Shown: positions 23,824 to 32,383, numbered from the stretch's first letter. The stretch: 43,842 bases of DNA from Desulfuromusa sp. (GCA_016744595.1 JADGEB010000027.1:1-43842); one strand, 5' to 3'. Translations and numbers: made by a program. Notes: generated by a model not told the origin, from the letters alone.

Positions 23824-24549
23824 TTAATGATCCAAATTTTCCGTTGATGTTAGACGGGCTGCTGCATTTTTCAGGTGATCCTCTGCGGCTTGGCGTGCTT
23901 TTTCTGCATCCTGCTTTTCAATTGCTTTGAAAATAGCTTTATGTTCCTTAATGACATCCATATCGAATATTTTAAACTGAGACGAATGCTTTCGTGCTGT
24001 TCTTATGGCATGACGCATATTTTCTTCAAAAAAGTGAGCGATGGCTTCAAAGTAAGGATTGTTTGTCGCATTAACTATTTCCCTATGAAAAACAAGGTCT
24101 TCTTCACTGCCGACTTCACCTTTTGAGATAGCTTCTGTCAATTCATCAAGGGCCTTTTTTATTGCTTGTAGTTGTTCTTCTGATCGGTGCTTAGCCGCAA
24201 GACCGGTATAGTAAACCTCTACAGCAAGGAGGAGTTCGAGAATTTGCAGCACTTGTTGTTTATTTCTGAAGTCAGGTGCTTCCATTCGAAGGGAGGGAAT
24301 GTGCCCTTTGTCACTAACAAATACTCCTCGGCCTTGCTGAGGGATAAGGAGCCCTTCATACTTAAGCATGGAAATAGCTTCACGAAGAACCGGCCTGCTG
24401 ACACCATACATTTCACATAATGTATTTTCGTTGGGTAGCCTTTCTCCCGGTTGGTATTTTCTGTTCCTGATTGCATCAGAGATGCTTTTAGCAACTTCGT
24501 CGGAAAGGGTTGGATGTCGTTTGAGTAATTTTTTTGATTCTATGGCCAC
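23824..24549 (-). CDS. GntR family (FadR/FCD subfamily) transcriptional regulator
   Basis: A 241-residue regulator. The N-terminal winged helix (residues 14-76) carries the GntR signature YQPGERLPNENTLCEMYGVSR then VLREAISMLKYEGLL. The C-terminal FCD effector domain (about 95-225) has the metal-ligand pattern Asp/His in EEDLVFHREIV, His in IKEHKAIF and His in AAEDHLKNA. It is transcribed divergently from the transporter operon. Two matching palindromes, GTCAT-N3-ATGAC, lie ahead of the transporter (24757-24769) and of the E1 gene (32371-32383). These are the likely operators, relieved by a pathway metabolite, probably a carboxylate. Confidence 0.93.
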   Translation of the reverse strand: MAIESKKLLKRHPTLSDEVAKSISDAIRNRKYQPGERLPNENTLCEMYGVSRPVLREAISMLKYEGLLIPQQGRGVFVSDKGHIPSLRMEAPDFRNKQQVLQILELLLAVEVYYTGLAAKHRSEEQLQAIKKALDELTEAISKGEVGSEEDLVFHREIVNATNNPYFEAIAHFFEENMRHAIRTARKHSSQFKIFDMDVIKEHKAIFKAIEKQDAEKARQAAEDHLKNAAARLTSTENLDH

Positions 24550-24719
24550 ATTATTTCCTTTTTTTCACTATGTTGGTACTTTTCAAAGCCTGCTTATTGG
24601 ACTTTACACAAGGACAATAAAATCAACAAATAAAAAGTGGTTGTTAGGGGTGGAGCAAATGAATTTGCCCTATGTTGCAAAAATTATAAAACACCTGCAA
24701 AAAAAAAAACAAGAAAGTC

Positions 24720-24748
24720 TTGACATCAATAAAACATCGTACTATTAA
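24720..24748 (+). promoter_or_regulatory. Sigma-70 promoter of the transporter operon
   Basis: A perfect TTGACA (24720-24725) is followed after 17 bp by TATTAA (24743-24748, 4 of 6). Transcription would start near 24755, directly at the GntR-type palindrome 24757-24769. Confidence 0.6.
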
Positions 24749-24756
24749 TTTGTCAA

Positions 24757-24769
24757 GTCATCATATGAC
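24757..24769. promoter_or_regulatory. Operator 1, GTCAT-CAT-ATGAC
   Basis: A palindrome with 5-bp perfect arms and a 3-bp centre, placed just after the -10 box where a repressor would block initiation. The same arms occur at 32371-32383, and both copies continue into CA (ATGACCA). The likely binder is the divergent GntR/FCD protein. Confidence 0.65.
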
Positions 24770-24787
24770 CAAACAACATACTTTTGG

Positions 24788-24803
24788 CCGCTGTAACCAG
24801 CGG
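24788..24803 (+). other. Hairpin in the 5' leader of the transporter operon
   Basis: CCGCTG (24788-24793), loop TAAC, CAGCGG (24798-24803). It lies between the operator and the start codon and has no T tract, so it may protect the mRNA end rather than terminate. Confidence 0.35.
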
Positions 24804-24845
24804 TATTGCTAGAATCTGATGTAAATCATCTAACGTGAGGAGAAA

Positions 24846-26111
24846 ATGATGTTAACAAAGATGTCTGTATTCAAAAGGAGTTTTATCGTTTTGGTTTTGT
24901 CGCTGAGTTGCCTGCTAATGGCTGCTACGGTTTTTGCCGCACCACTTAGGGTGGCCGTGGTTGAAACTTTGTCAGGTTCTCAGGCCTCAACCGGTTTGCT
25001 CTACCGGTCGGCTGTTCGTTACGGAATCGATAAGATCAATGCGCAGGGCGGTTGGAATGGTGGCTCCATCCAACTGCTGGAGTACGATAATCAGGGCGGA
25101 GTCGCTGGTGCTTCTGAGAAAGTCAAGGCTGCAATTGCGGATGGCGCACAAATAATTTTCCAAGGTGCTTCGTCGGCAGTCGGTGGGCAGGTGACAGAAG
25201 ACATCCGAAAATACAACCTGCGGAACCCGGGCAAAGAAGTTCTCTATATGAACGTAGGCGCTGAAGCAATGGAGTTGACTGGTTCAAAGGCTCATTTCCA
25301 CATGTTTCGAATTTCCCCTAACGCCGAAATTCGTATCGGTGCTGTGATCGAGGCCATGAAAGAAAATGGTAACCTGGGGGAGCGCGTATACTCGATGAAT
25401 CAGAACTACTCATGGGGTATGGACGTGGAAAAAACAATCCTGGATAAGTCTGCATCTCTGGGATACGAGGTGGTTGGAAAGACGTTGCACGATGTTAACA
25501 AGATTCAGGATTTCTCGCCGTATGTTGCCAAGATCAAGGCAGTGAATGCTAATACCGTGATTACCGGTAACTGGTCAAACGATCTGTTGCTGTTGATGAA
25601 GGCCGCTAACGATGCCGGTCTCCAGGTACGCTTCGGCACTGCATTTCTGGATCAGCCCGGAAACCTAGCAAATGCCGGCGATACGGCTCTTGGTCATTTT
25701 ATTGCCCATGATTTCAGCCTTGAGTCCACCGGGGATGAGGGTGCAGCGTTTGGCGAAGATTACAAGAAAAAAATGGGTCATTATCCTTCCTATGTTGAGC
25801 CCCATACCGTTATGGGAATCGGTCTCTTGGGTGAGGCGCTTAAAAACGTCGCTGATGAAGATGGCAAGATGAACATTAACAAGCTTGTTTTGGCGATGGA
25901 AAAAGCCACCTACCATACTCCTTTGGGGGAAATCAGTATTCGTATCGAGGATCATCAGGTCTTGTTGCCGATGGTTGTTTCAGAAGTCTCGAAAGACGTC
26001 AAATATAAGATGGATGGAACTGATCTGGGATACAAACCTATCAAGATCATGACAGCGGAAGAAGCTGCTGCACCGGTTCAGGCCGCAACCAAGATTGTGC
26101 GTATAGATTAA
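24846..26111 (+). CDS. HAAT-type ABC transporter substrate-binding protein
   Basis: A 421-residue periplasmic binding protein of the Leu/Ile/Val type (type I fold, LivK-like). The signal peptide spans about residues 1-32 (LLMAATVFA-A). The mature start LRVAVVETLSGSQASTG and RYGIDKINAQGGWNGG are family hallmarks, as are the EYDNQG motif and SVVGGQVT-like ligand loop. The length exceeds LivK and fits binding proteins for aromatic or organic-acid ligands. AGGAG precedes tandem ATG codons (24846 and 24849). A strong hairpin after the gene probably keeps its expression above that of the permease genes. The ligand is unknown. Confidence 0.92.
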   Translation: MMLTKMSVFKRSFIVLVLSLSCLLMAATVFAAPLRVAVVETLSGSQASTGLLYRSAVRYGIDKINAQGGWNGGSIQLLEYDNQGGVAGASEKVKAAIADGAQIIFQGASSAVGGQVTEDIRKYNLRNPGKEVLYMNVGAEAMELTGSKAHFHMFRISPNAEIRIGAVIEAMKENGNLGERVYSMNQNYSWGMDVEKTILDKSASLGYEVVGKTLHDVNKIQDFSPYVAKIKAVNANTVITGNWSNDLLLLMKAANDAGLQVRFGTAFLDQPGNLANAGDTALGHFIAHDFSLESTGDEGAAFGEDYKKKMGHYPSYVEPHTVMGIGLLGEALKNVADEDGKMNINKLVLAMEKATYHTPLGEISIRIEDHQVLLPMVVSEVSKDVKYKMDGTDLGYKPIKIMTAEEAAAPVQAATKIVRID

Positions 26112-26120
26112 TGCTGCAAC

Positions 26121-26153
26121 AAAATGCCGGCCTTTCAGGGCCGGCATTTTGTT
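26121..26153 (+). terminator. Strong hairpin between binding protein and permease genes
   Basis: AAAATGCCGGCC (26121-26132) and GGCCGGCATTTT (26139-26150) form a perfect 12-bp stem with a 6-nt loop, ending in TTTTGTT. It probably terminates part of the transcripts or stabilises the upstream mRNA, a common device for making more binding protein than permease. Confidence 0.8.
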
Positions 26154-26187
26154 ATTCAGAACAGGGGGGATGTCCGGAGAGGTTTTG

Positions 26188-27129
26188 ATGGAATATTTCA
26201 CGATATCGCTGTTGAACGGAACTGTCTATGGTTTGCTGCTGTTTATGGTTTCAGCAGGGTTGACACTTATTTTTGGAATGATGGGGGTTTTGAATTTCGC
26301 CCACACATCTTTTTACATGCTTGGCGCTTATTTCGCCTATACCCTCCAAAAATATATTAGTTTCTGGCCGTCCATTATCCTGGCAACGGTATTGGCTGGG
26401 GGGGGCGGGATCGTTGTTGAGCGATATTTTTTACGTCGTGTGCATCGTTATGGACATGCGCACGAATTATTGCTGACTTTCGGTCTCTCGTACATCATTG
26501 CCGAATTGATCAAACTGTTTTATGGCAATTATCCGACCAATTACCGTGTTCCGGAATCATTGCATTTTTCTGCTTTCCAGATTTTCGGGACCGATTACCC
26601 GGTCTACAGACTGTTGATGGGTGGAATTTCGCTGGGAATGTTTTTGCTTGTCTACCTTTTATTGAGCCGTACCAGGGTCGGAATTGTGGTGCGCTCCGCA
26701 ATCTATAGGCCACGCATGGCCGAAGCCCTCGGACATAATGTTCCGCTGGTGTTTATGGGGGTCTTCGGTGTCGGTGCTGCCCTCGCGGGTCTTGCTGGTG
26801 CCGTTGCCGGAGCTTTTTACACGACGAATCCGAATATGGCCCTGGAACTTGGTGTCATCGTCTTTGTGGTTGTGGTCGTCGGTGGACTCGGGTCGCTCGA
26901 AGGTGCAATGCTCGCTTCGCTCATCATCGGCCTCAGTTCATCCTTTGCTGTCGGTATTGACCTCAGTTTGGTCGACCTTTTCGCCTTTTTCGGTGCGGGT
27001 GAGTGGGCACAAGGTCTTGGCGGTCTGATGGAACTCAAGGTTTCCAGTTTGTCGGCAACAATTCCGTTTGCACTGATGTTGATAATTCTGCTGGTCCGTC
27101 CTTCCGGGCTTTTAGGGGAGAAGGGTTAG
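26188..27129 (+). CDS. ABC transporter permease, LivH type
   Basis: A 313-residue permease with about eight membrane helices. LivH features are the N-terminal LLNGTVYGLLLFMVSAGLTL then FGMMGVLNFAHTSFYMLGAY, and the central LLSRTRVGIVVRSAIYRPRMAEALGHN loop that contacts the ATPase. I place the start at the ATG at 26188, preceded by GGAGAGG, instead of the upstream TTG (26149) or ATG (26170). It pairs with the next gene to form the heterodimeric channel. Confidence 0.92.
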   Translation: MEYFTISLLNGTVYGLLLFMVSAGLTLIFGMMGVLNFAHTSFYMLGAYFAYTLQKYISFWPSIILATVLAGGGGIVVERYFLRRVHRYGHAHELLLTFGLSYIIAELIKLFYGNYPTNYRVPESLHFSAFQIFGTDYPVYRLLMGGISLGMFLLVYLLLSRTRVGIVVRSAIYRPRMAEALGHNVPLVFMGVFGVGAALAGLAGAVAGAFYTTNPNMALELGVIVFVVVVVGGLGSLEGAMLASLIIGLSSSFAVGIDLSLVDLFAFFGAGEWAQGLGGLMELKVSSLSATIPFALMLIILLVRPSGLLGEKG

Positions 27130-27132
27130 ATA

Positions 27133-28455
27133 ATGAAGCACTCGCGTTTTCTAATTTTGGCGGCCATTGTTCTTCTGTTTGCTTTGCCGGCAATTCTGTC
27201 TCATTCGCTGGTTAATGCCGTCAACCAGATGTTGATTGCAGCGCTGTTTGCCTGTGCCTTCAATTTGCTCTGTGGCCAGGCGGGAATGCTCTCCTTCGGG
27301 CACGCTGCCTATTTCGGTATCGGGGCATTTGCGACTTTGCATGCGATGGGAATCATGGGGCAGGAAAGCCTGTTGCCAACACCACTTCTGCCTCTCGCCG
27401 GAGCCTGTGTCGGTTTTCTGAGCGGTTTGGCTGCCGGCTGGTTTTCCACCAAGCGTACCGGGGTCTATTTTTCGATGATTACTCTGGCGCTCGCCGAGTT
27501 ACTGCATACCATGGCTCCGCATTTAAGAAGTCTGTTCGGCGGGGAGGCTGGACTGTCCGGTATGCGCTATCCGGCTCTTGGATTGACTTTCGGCAGTGAC
27601 ATCCACGTCTACTACCTGACGCTGGTGTGGGTTCTTGGAGCGATTGGCCTGCAGTATTATATTACCTTGACCCCTTATGGACGACTGGTATTGGCTTTAC
27701 GGGAGAACTCTCATCGCCTGAGCTTTCTCGGCTATAACGTCCACCATCTAGGCACGTTGACCTTTGCTCTGTCTGCAATGCTGACCGGTATCGCCGGCGG
27801 TTTGCAGGCCATCAGTATTGAAGCCAGCAACTACGCTATTTTTGACATGCACCTTTCGTCAGAAGTTGTTCTTAATACCTACATTGGTGGCGTTAATGTT
27901 TTCCTCGGTCCCATTCTGGGGGCAGCCGTTATGACTTTTTTCGGCAATGCTGCTTCTGACTTGACCCGTAACTGGCTGTTGTATAAGGGAATCATTTTTG
28001 TTCTGGTGATGATGTTCATGCCGACCGGTATCGCTGGATTAGTGATGATGCTGACTGCAAATTTACGTAAATATTCAGCATTACTTCTTTGGCCGGTTCT
28101 GTTGCTCTCATGCATAGCGACATTCTTGTTGACCATGGGTACGGTTTTTACTGTCGAGATGATGCAGCGGATCCTTTCCCAGGATTATCAGATGCTTGCC
28201 CAGATGTCCGATGGCGGGGAGTGGCCCCCTGTTCAATTATTCGGCCGTCAGTGGCTGCCGGGGTCGTTGATTTCATGGGGCTTGCCTGTGGTTTTGTTTG
28301 TCGCTGGCGGATACTTTGTCAAACTTGCGAAGAATAGATGGAGGGTTTTACAGGAGGCAAGCTCGGATCAGTCTTCTGAGACTGATTCTATTCATAACCT
28401 CGGTGAAATGACCACTGAATCAGAGCACGAATTGAACGAGAGGGAAAAAGCATGA
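27133..28455 (+). CDS. ABC transporter permease, LivM type, with C-terminal extension
   Basis: A 440-residue permease. The first 310 residues are LivM-like: FNLLCGQAGMLSFGHAAYFGIGAF, then FSTKRTGVYFSMITLALAEL, the ATPase-contact loop RLVLALRENSHRLSFLGYN, and the C-terminal GPILGAAVMTF. LivM proteins usually end near there. This one goes on for about 120 residues with two further hydrophobic helices (about 318-340 and 378-395), a loop of about 40 residues and an acidic cytoplasmic tail. The start lies 3 bp after the previous stop and the end overlaps the next gene by 4 bp. The role of the extension is unknown. Confidence 0.92.
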   Translation: MKHSRFLILAAIVLLFALPAILSHSLVNAVNQMLIAALFACAFNLLCGQAGMLSFGHAAYFGIGAFATLHAMGIMGQESLLPTPLLPLAGACVGFLSGLAAGWFSTKRTGVYFSMITLALAELLHTMAPHLRSLFGGEAGLSGMRYPALGLTFGSDIHVYYLTLVWVLGAIGLQYYITLTPYGRLVLALRENSHRLSFLGYNVHHLGTLTFALSAMLTGIAGGLQAISIEASNYAIFDMHLSSEVVLNTYIGGVNVFLGPILGAAVMTFFGNAASDLTRNWLLYKGIIFVLVMMFMPTGIAGLVMMLTANLRKYSALLLWPVLLLSCIATFLLTMGTVFTVEMMQRILSQDYQMLAQMSDGGEWPPVQLFGRQWLPGSLISWGLPVVLFVAGGYFVKLAKNRWRVLQEASSDQSSETDSIHNLGEMTTESEHELNEREKA

Positions 28456-29207
28456 CCGCTCCAATACTATCAATGGATGCAGTTCACAAATCCTTCGGTG
28501 ATGCGCACATTATACGCGGTGTAGATATCGAACTGCTTGCAGGAGAAAGGCGTGCGGTTATCGGCCCAAACGGAGCGGGGAAATCGACCCTGTTTCATTT
28601 GATTTCCGGTCAGTTGAAGCCGGACAAAGGGCAGATCATTCTGAACGATCAGGAGATCCAGGGATTACCTCCACAACGGATCAATCATCTTGGTCTCGCG
28701 CGTTCGTTCCAGATCACCAACATCTTTCCGGGACTTACGGTGTTTGAGAACGTGCGGATTGCGGTTTCGCAACGGCATGGTCTGCAATATTCTCTCTGGA
28801 GATTGATTGACCGGATTCATAACGTTAGCGAACAGACGGACAGCATCATGGAAAAAGTAAGGTTGAGTGCGAATCGTGACACCTTAGCCGGCGAACTGTC
28901 CTACTCGGAACAACGAGCACTGGAAATTGGTATGACGCTCGCTTCAGATCCTCGCGTTATCCTTTTGGACGAGCCGATGGCCGGAATGTCCCATGAGGAA
29001 ACAGATTACATGGTTGCTTTAATCCGGGAAGTCACTCAAGGACGTTCCCTGTTAATTGTGGAACATGACATGGACGTCGTTTTTTCATTGAGTGACCGCA
29101 TTAGCGTGCTTGTTTATGGTGAACTGATTGCGACCGGTACCCCTGATGAAATTCGCAATGATAGCCGAGTGCAAGAAGCCTATTTGGGCGAGGAGGTCAG
29201 CGCATGA
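28452..29207 (+). CDS. ABC transporter ATP-binding protein, LivG type
   Basis: A 251-residue ATPase. Walker A is GPNGAGKST (near residue 38), the signature is LSYSEQRALEIGM, Walker B is VILLDEPMAGM, and the switch His is in LIVEHDMDVVF. The LivG-specific segment LARSFQITNIFPGLTVFENV is present. Its ATG overlaps the permease stop (ATGA). It works as a heterodimer with the following LivF-type subunit on the cytoplasmic face of the transporter. Confidence 0.95.
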   Translation: MTAPILSMDAVHKSFGDAHIIRGVDIELLAGERRAVIGPNGAGKSTLFHLISGQLKPDKGQIILNDQEIQGLPPQRINHLGLARSFQITNIFPGLTVFENVRIAVSQRHGLQYSLWRLIDRIHNVSEQTDSIMEKVRLSANRDTLAGELSYSEQRALEIGMTLASDPRVILLDEPMAGMSHEETDYMVALIREVTQGRSLLIVEHDMDVVFSLSDRISVLVYGELIATGTPDEIRNDSRVQEAYLGEEVSA

Positions 29208-29929
29208 AAACAAGGCCGAATTCTACTTTGTTGGATGTGCAAGACCTGCATGCCTACTATGGAAAAAGTCATATCCTGCAGGGAGTGAATTTCCATGTTG
29301 GTGAAGGAGAGGTCGTCAGTCTCCTGGGGCGCAACGGCTCGGGTCGATCCACGACCTTGAAAGCGATTATGGGGCTTGTGCCGCCAACATCTGGACGGGT
29401 TCTGCTGGAAGGGCGCGACCTGGTCGGAGATCGGAGCTATAAAATTTGCAAGTCCGGTGTCGGCTATATCCCTGAGGAACGGGAAATATTTGCCAATCTA
29501 ACGGTTGATGAAAACCTGTGCATGGGACAGCAGCCAGCACATTCCGGGATCCCGGAATGGACCGTTGAGAAGATGTTCGACTACTTTCCCCGCCTCAAAG
29601 AACGGCGGAACACCAAGGCCGGTAATCTGTCAGGGGGGGAGCAGCAGATGCTGACCATGTGTCGTACCCTGTTGGGAAACCCGAAGATTTTGCTGATTGA
29701 CGAGCCGACCGAAGGTCTTGCTCCAAAAATTGTAACTGTTGTTGAAGAGGCAATCAAAGATATCCATCAGCGCGGTGTTTCTATTGTTCTGGTCGAGCAG
29801 AAGCTGGCAATTGCTCTGAAAGTGTCGAGCCATGTTTGTGTCATGGGACATGGCCGAATTGTTTTCGAGGGCACTCCTGACGAGTTGACCGGCAACAGTA
29901 AACTTCTTACAGAATGGTTAGCCGTATGA
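29204..29929 (+). CDS. ABC transporter ATP-binding protein, LivF type
   Basis: A 241-residue ATPase overlapping the LivG gene by 4 bp. Features are HAYYGKSHILQGV, Q-loop area GVGYIPEEREIFANLTV, signature LSGGEQQML, Walker B ILLIDEPTEGLAP, and the position after it LVEQKL, with Gln where many ABC proteins have the switch His (usual for LivF). Walker A reads GRNGSGRST, with Arg in place of the normal Lys. I recall this Lys-to-Arg form in some LivF proteins, so it need not mean loss of function. Confidence 0.94.
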   Translation: MKTRPNSTLLDVQDLHAYYGKSHILQGVNFHVGEGEVVSLLGRNGSGRSTTLKAIMGLVPPTSGRVLLEGRDLVGDRSYKICKSGVGYIPEEREIFANLTVDENLCMGQQPAHSGIPEWTVEKMFDYFPRLKERRNTKAGNLSGGEQQMLTMCRTLLGNPKILLIDEPTEGLAPKIVTVVEEAIKDIHQRGVSIVLVEQKLAIALKVSSHVCVMGHGRIVFEGTPDELTGNSKLLTEWLAV

Positions 29930-30756
29930 TTAATTCCAAGCATGAAAATCAAAGTTCAGTTCGAACCGGATTCCAAAGTGCAAATTACCCCGGGATTTCA
30001 GGAAAAACAGTTGTCATTACCGGCAGCGCCAATGGCATCGGACTGGCCATGGCGAACTCTTTTGCTCGTCAAGGTGCTCGCCTGCTGCTGGTCGATATCA
30101 ACGATAAGGGACTTGCGGAAGCAAAGCAGTTGCTCGAACAGACCTATGAAGAGATTGACGTAGAGACCCGCTCTGCATCTGTGATTGACGACGCGGCAAT
30201 CGAATCTACCTTTGCCTACTGTGAAGAGCGTTTCGAGAGTGTCGACATTCTGCTCAATAACGCGGGTATCTCCATCAATAAGCCGTCCCTTGAGTTGACC
30301 CCGGATGAGTGGCGTGATGGTATTAACATCGACCTCAACAGCGTATTTGTCTGTGCCCAAGCTGCTGCACGCCGTATGGTCAAACAGGGTAGTGGAGTGA
30401 TCATTAATACGTCGTCGATGTATGGAGTTGTTGCTGCACCGCACCGCACCGCTTACTGTGCCGCTAAAGCCGGCGTAGTTGCACTGACCAAATCGCTGGC
30501 AGCTGAGTGGGGCCCTTACGGAATTCGCATGAATGCCATCGGTCCGGGTTATACCCGTACCCCTCTGGTGGATGAATTGGGACAAAGTGGTCGCCTTGAT
30601 CTTGGCAAATTGTGCGACAGAACCCCGCTGGGTCGACTTGGAGAGCCGCAGGAGATGGCAGAATTAGCCCTTTTTCTTGCCTCCGATTCAGCTGCATTCG
30701 TCACGGGGCATATTCTTGTGGCTGACGGTGGTTGGACGGCAAATGGATATATGTAG
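29926..30756 (+). CDS. SDR family NAD(P)-dependent oxidoreductase 1
   Basis: A 276-residue classical short-chain dehydrogenase. I place the start at the ATG overlapping the LivF stop (ATGA). The Rossmann motif is TGSANGIGLA. NNAG is seen in LLNNAGISI. The catalytic Ser lies in NTSSMYG, and the Tyr and Lys in AYCAAKAG. The C-terminal substrate loop follows PGYTRTPLVDELG, and the end ILVADGGWTANGYM is normal. An Asp after the second strand (LLLVDIN) favours NAD over NADP. Its place in the transporter operon suggests it oxidises the imported compound, presumably a secondary alcohol to a ketone. Confidence 0.94.
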   Translation: MINSKHENQSSVRTGFQSANYPGISGKTVVITGSANGIGLAMANSFARQGARLLLVDINDKGLAEAKQLLEQTYEEIDVETRSASVIDDAAIESTFAYCEERFESVDILLNNAGISINKPSLELTPDEWRDGINIDLNSVFVCAQAAARRMVKQGSGVIINTSSMYGVVAAPHRTAYCAAKAGVVALTKSLAAEWGPYGIRMNAIGPGYTRTPLVDELGQSGRLDLGKLCDRTPLGRLGEPQEMAELALFLASDSAAFVTGHILVADGGWTANGYM

Positions 30757-30848
30757 CTCATTCAATAGAGCTGCATTAAGTTTTAACCGGTTTATGACGT
30801 TGAAAAAGATTTCTCAGAGTTTCAGTATTTTAAATGGAGAGCTTCAAT

Positions 30849-31685
30849 ATGGGGATTGATGGTAATACCCAAGTGGTCGGCATCATGGCTAATCCTATTG
30901 CTCATGTGCGGACTCCGCAACTTTTCAACGAATCCGTTGCACGGCAGGGATTAAATGCGGTTTGTGTTCCTTTTCACGTTTTGGATGATGATCTTTCCAG
31001 GACCCTTCAGGGGATAGGTGGGGCACGAAACGTTATCGGCATGATCGTGACGATTCCCTACAAAGAGCGTGTGATCAATTTCTGTGCAGAACTGACAGAG
31101 ACTGCAAAACTGGTTGGTTCGGCGAATGTTCTTCGTTTTGACCATGAGCAGGGGGCATGGGCTGGCGGCAATTTTGATGGTGAAGGGTTTATCGCCGGGT
31201 TACGCGGAATAGGTCATGACCTCCGCGGCAAGCGTGTGCTGTTGCTCGGATCAGGAGGGGCAGGAAAGGCGATTGCTTATTCTGTCGCGCTAGAGCAACC
31301 TGCTGAACTGGTTATCTATAACCGGACAATGGCACGGGCTGAAGAACTTGTCGAGCGGCTAAGATCTGTAACAATGCTGGCTAATGTTCATATTCAAGCT
31401 GGAAATAACGATCCGGCGGACTTCGATGTGATCATCAATGCGACATCGCTTGGTTTGCACGATAACGATGAACTCCCGTTATCGGTGGGAAATTTGGTGT
31501 CCGGTTCTCTGGTTTGTGAGGCTGTTGTTCGTAACGGAAATACTCCATTATTAGCTGCTGCTGAACGTAAGTCCTGCAATATCCATCATGGGCAACACAT
31601 GTTATATGGACAGATTGTTCAAATAAGCCGGTTTCTTGGGCTTGATTTGCAGGCAGAGCATGTTGCTCGTATTCTCGGACCGTAA
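30849..31685 (+). CDS. Divergent shikimate dehydrogenase-like (AroE family) protein
   Basis: A 278-residue AroE-fold protein. I choose the ATG at 30849, preceded by GGAGAG, over the ATG 15 bp upstream. The catalytic Lys in VTIPYKER and Asp in NFDGEGF are kept, as is the NAD(P) loop GSGGAGKA. The substrate loop, GxPxxHSxSP in true shikimate dehydrogenases, here reads MANPIAHVRTPQ, so both serines that hold the carboxylate of shikimate are replaced. After the nucleotide loop it has IYNRT. It is thus likely a catabolic dehydrogenase acting on a different ring or hydroxy compound. It lies 92 bp after SDR 1. Confidence 0.88.
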   Translation: MGIDGNTQVVGIMANPIAHVRTPQLFNESVARQGLNAVCVPFHVLDDDLSRTLQGIGGARNVIGMIVTIPYKERVINFCAELTETAKLVGSANVLRFDHEQGAWAGGNFDGEGFIAGLRGIGHDLRGKRVLLLGSGGAGKAIAYSVALEQPAELVIYNRTMARAEELVERLRSVTMLANVHIQAGNNDPADFDVIINATSLGLHDNDELPLSVGNLVSGSLVCEAVVRNGNTPLLAAAERKSCNIHHGQHMLYGQIVQISRFLGLDLQAEHVARILGP

Positions 31686-31727
31686 AAAAACAAGTTGTTG
31701 ATGTGAACCCTTTCTGGAGTGAAAGCT

Positions 31728-32300
31728 ATGAATCAAGAGGTTAAGAGAGAGGTAGTTTCTACAGAGCGAGGACTGCCGGGACTGCGTGGTACTGATCATG
31801 TGGGAATCACTGTTCCTGACATTGAGCAAGCGACCGACTTTTTTGTCAATGTGCTCGGCTGTGAGCAGTTTTATAATCTCGGCCCATTTCAGGCGAAAGA
31901 TGACTGGATGACAAAGCATCTGAATGTACATCCACGTACCGTCATGAAAAAATTGCGTTTTTTCCGGTGTAAGAATGGAAGTAATTATGAGGTTTTTGAA
32001 TATGAGCCCCCCGAGCAAAAAAAATCACCGCCGCTTAACAGTGATGTTGGAGGCCATCACCTGGCCCTGTATGTGGACGATATTGAAGAGGCCGTTGATT
32101 TCCTTAAATCTAACAAAATCAAAGTTCTCGGCGAGCCCACTGTACGAAACGAAGGTCCCAGTGCTGGGCAGACTTGGGTTTATTTTTTGGCTCCCTGGGG
32201 ATTGCAGTTTGAATTAGTGAGTTTTCCAGGCGGGAAGGGTTACGAAAAGGATACTTTGTCTCGTCTCTGGCACCCTGCAGATCGTAGTTTTGATCAATAA
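31728..32300 (+). CDS. VOC (glyoxalase/dioxygenase fold) family protein
   Basis: A 190-residue protein with start at the ATG at 31728, preceded by GGAG. The first half-module has TDHVGITVPDIEQATDFFVNVLGCE with a metal His in DHVGI, and the second has GHHLALYVDDIEEAVDFL, with a metal His, then GLQFELVSFP with the Glu. This His/His/Glu set is compatible with a mononuclear metal site, as in glyoxalases, epimerases and extradiol enzymes. In an oxygen-independent setting an isomerase, epimerase or lyase role is more likely than a dioxygenase. It is the last gene of the transporter unit. Confidence 0.88.
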   Translation: MNQEVKREVVSTERGLPGLRGTDHVGITVPDIEQATDFFVNVLGCEQFYNLGPFQAKDDWMTKHLNVHPRTVMKKLRFFRCKNGSNYEVFEYEPPEQKKSPPLNSDVGGHHLALYVDDIEEAVDFLKSNKIKVLGEPTVRNEGPSAGQTWVYFLAPWGLQFELVSFPGGKGYEKDTLSRLWHPADRSFDQ

Positions 32301-32370
32301 TGCACATAAATAGCCCTTTGTGAGGGTGAAAATGTAAAGGTTTGTCTCTGACTCTATTTTTTTAATATAA

Positions 32371-32383
32371 GTCATAATATGAC
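32371..32383. promoter_or_regulatory. Operator 2, GTCAT-AAT-ATGAC
   Basis: The same 5-bp arms as operator 1, with a different 3-bp centre. It lies 87 bp upstream of the E1 start and 2 bp after an AT-rich -10-like TAATAT (32363-32368). It indicates that the second catabolic unit has its own promoter under the same GntR/FCD regulator. Confidence 0.62.

Noticed and set aside
30849..31685. Housekeeping aroE for aromatic amino-acid synthesis
   Set aside because: The substrate loop lacks the shikimate-binding serines and the gene lies in a regulated catabolic operon.
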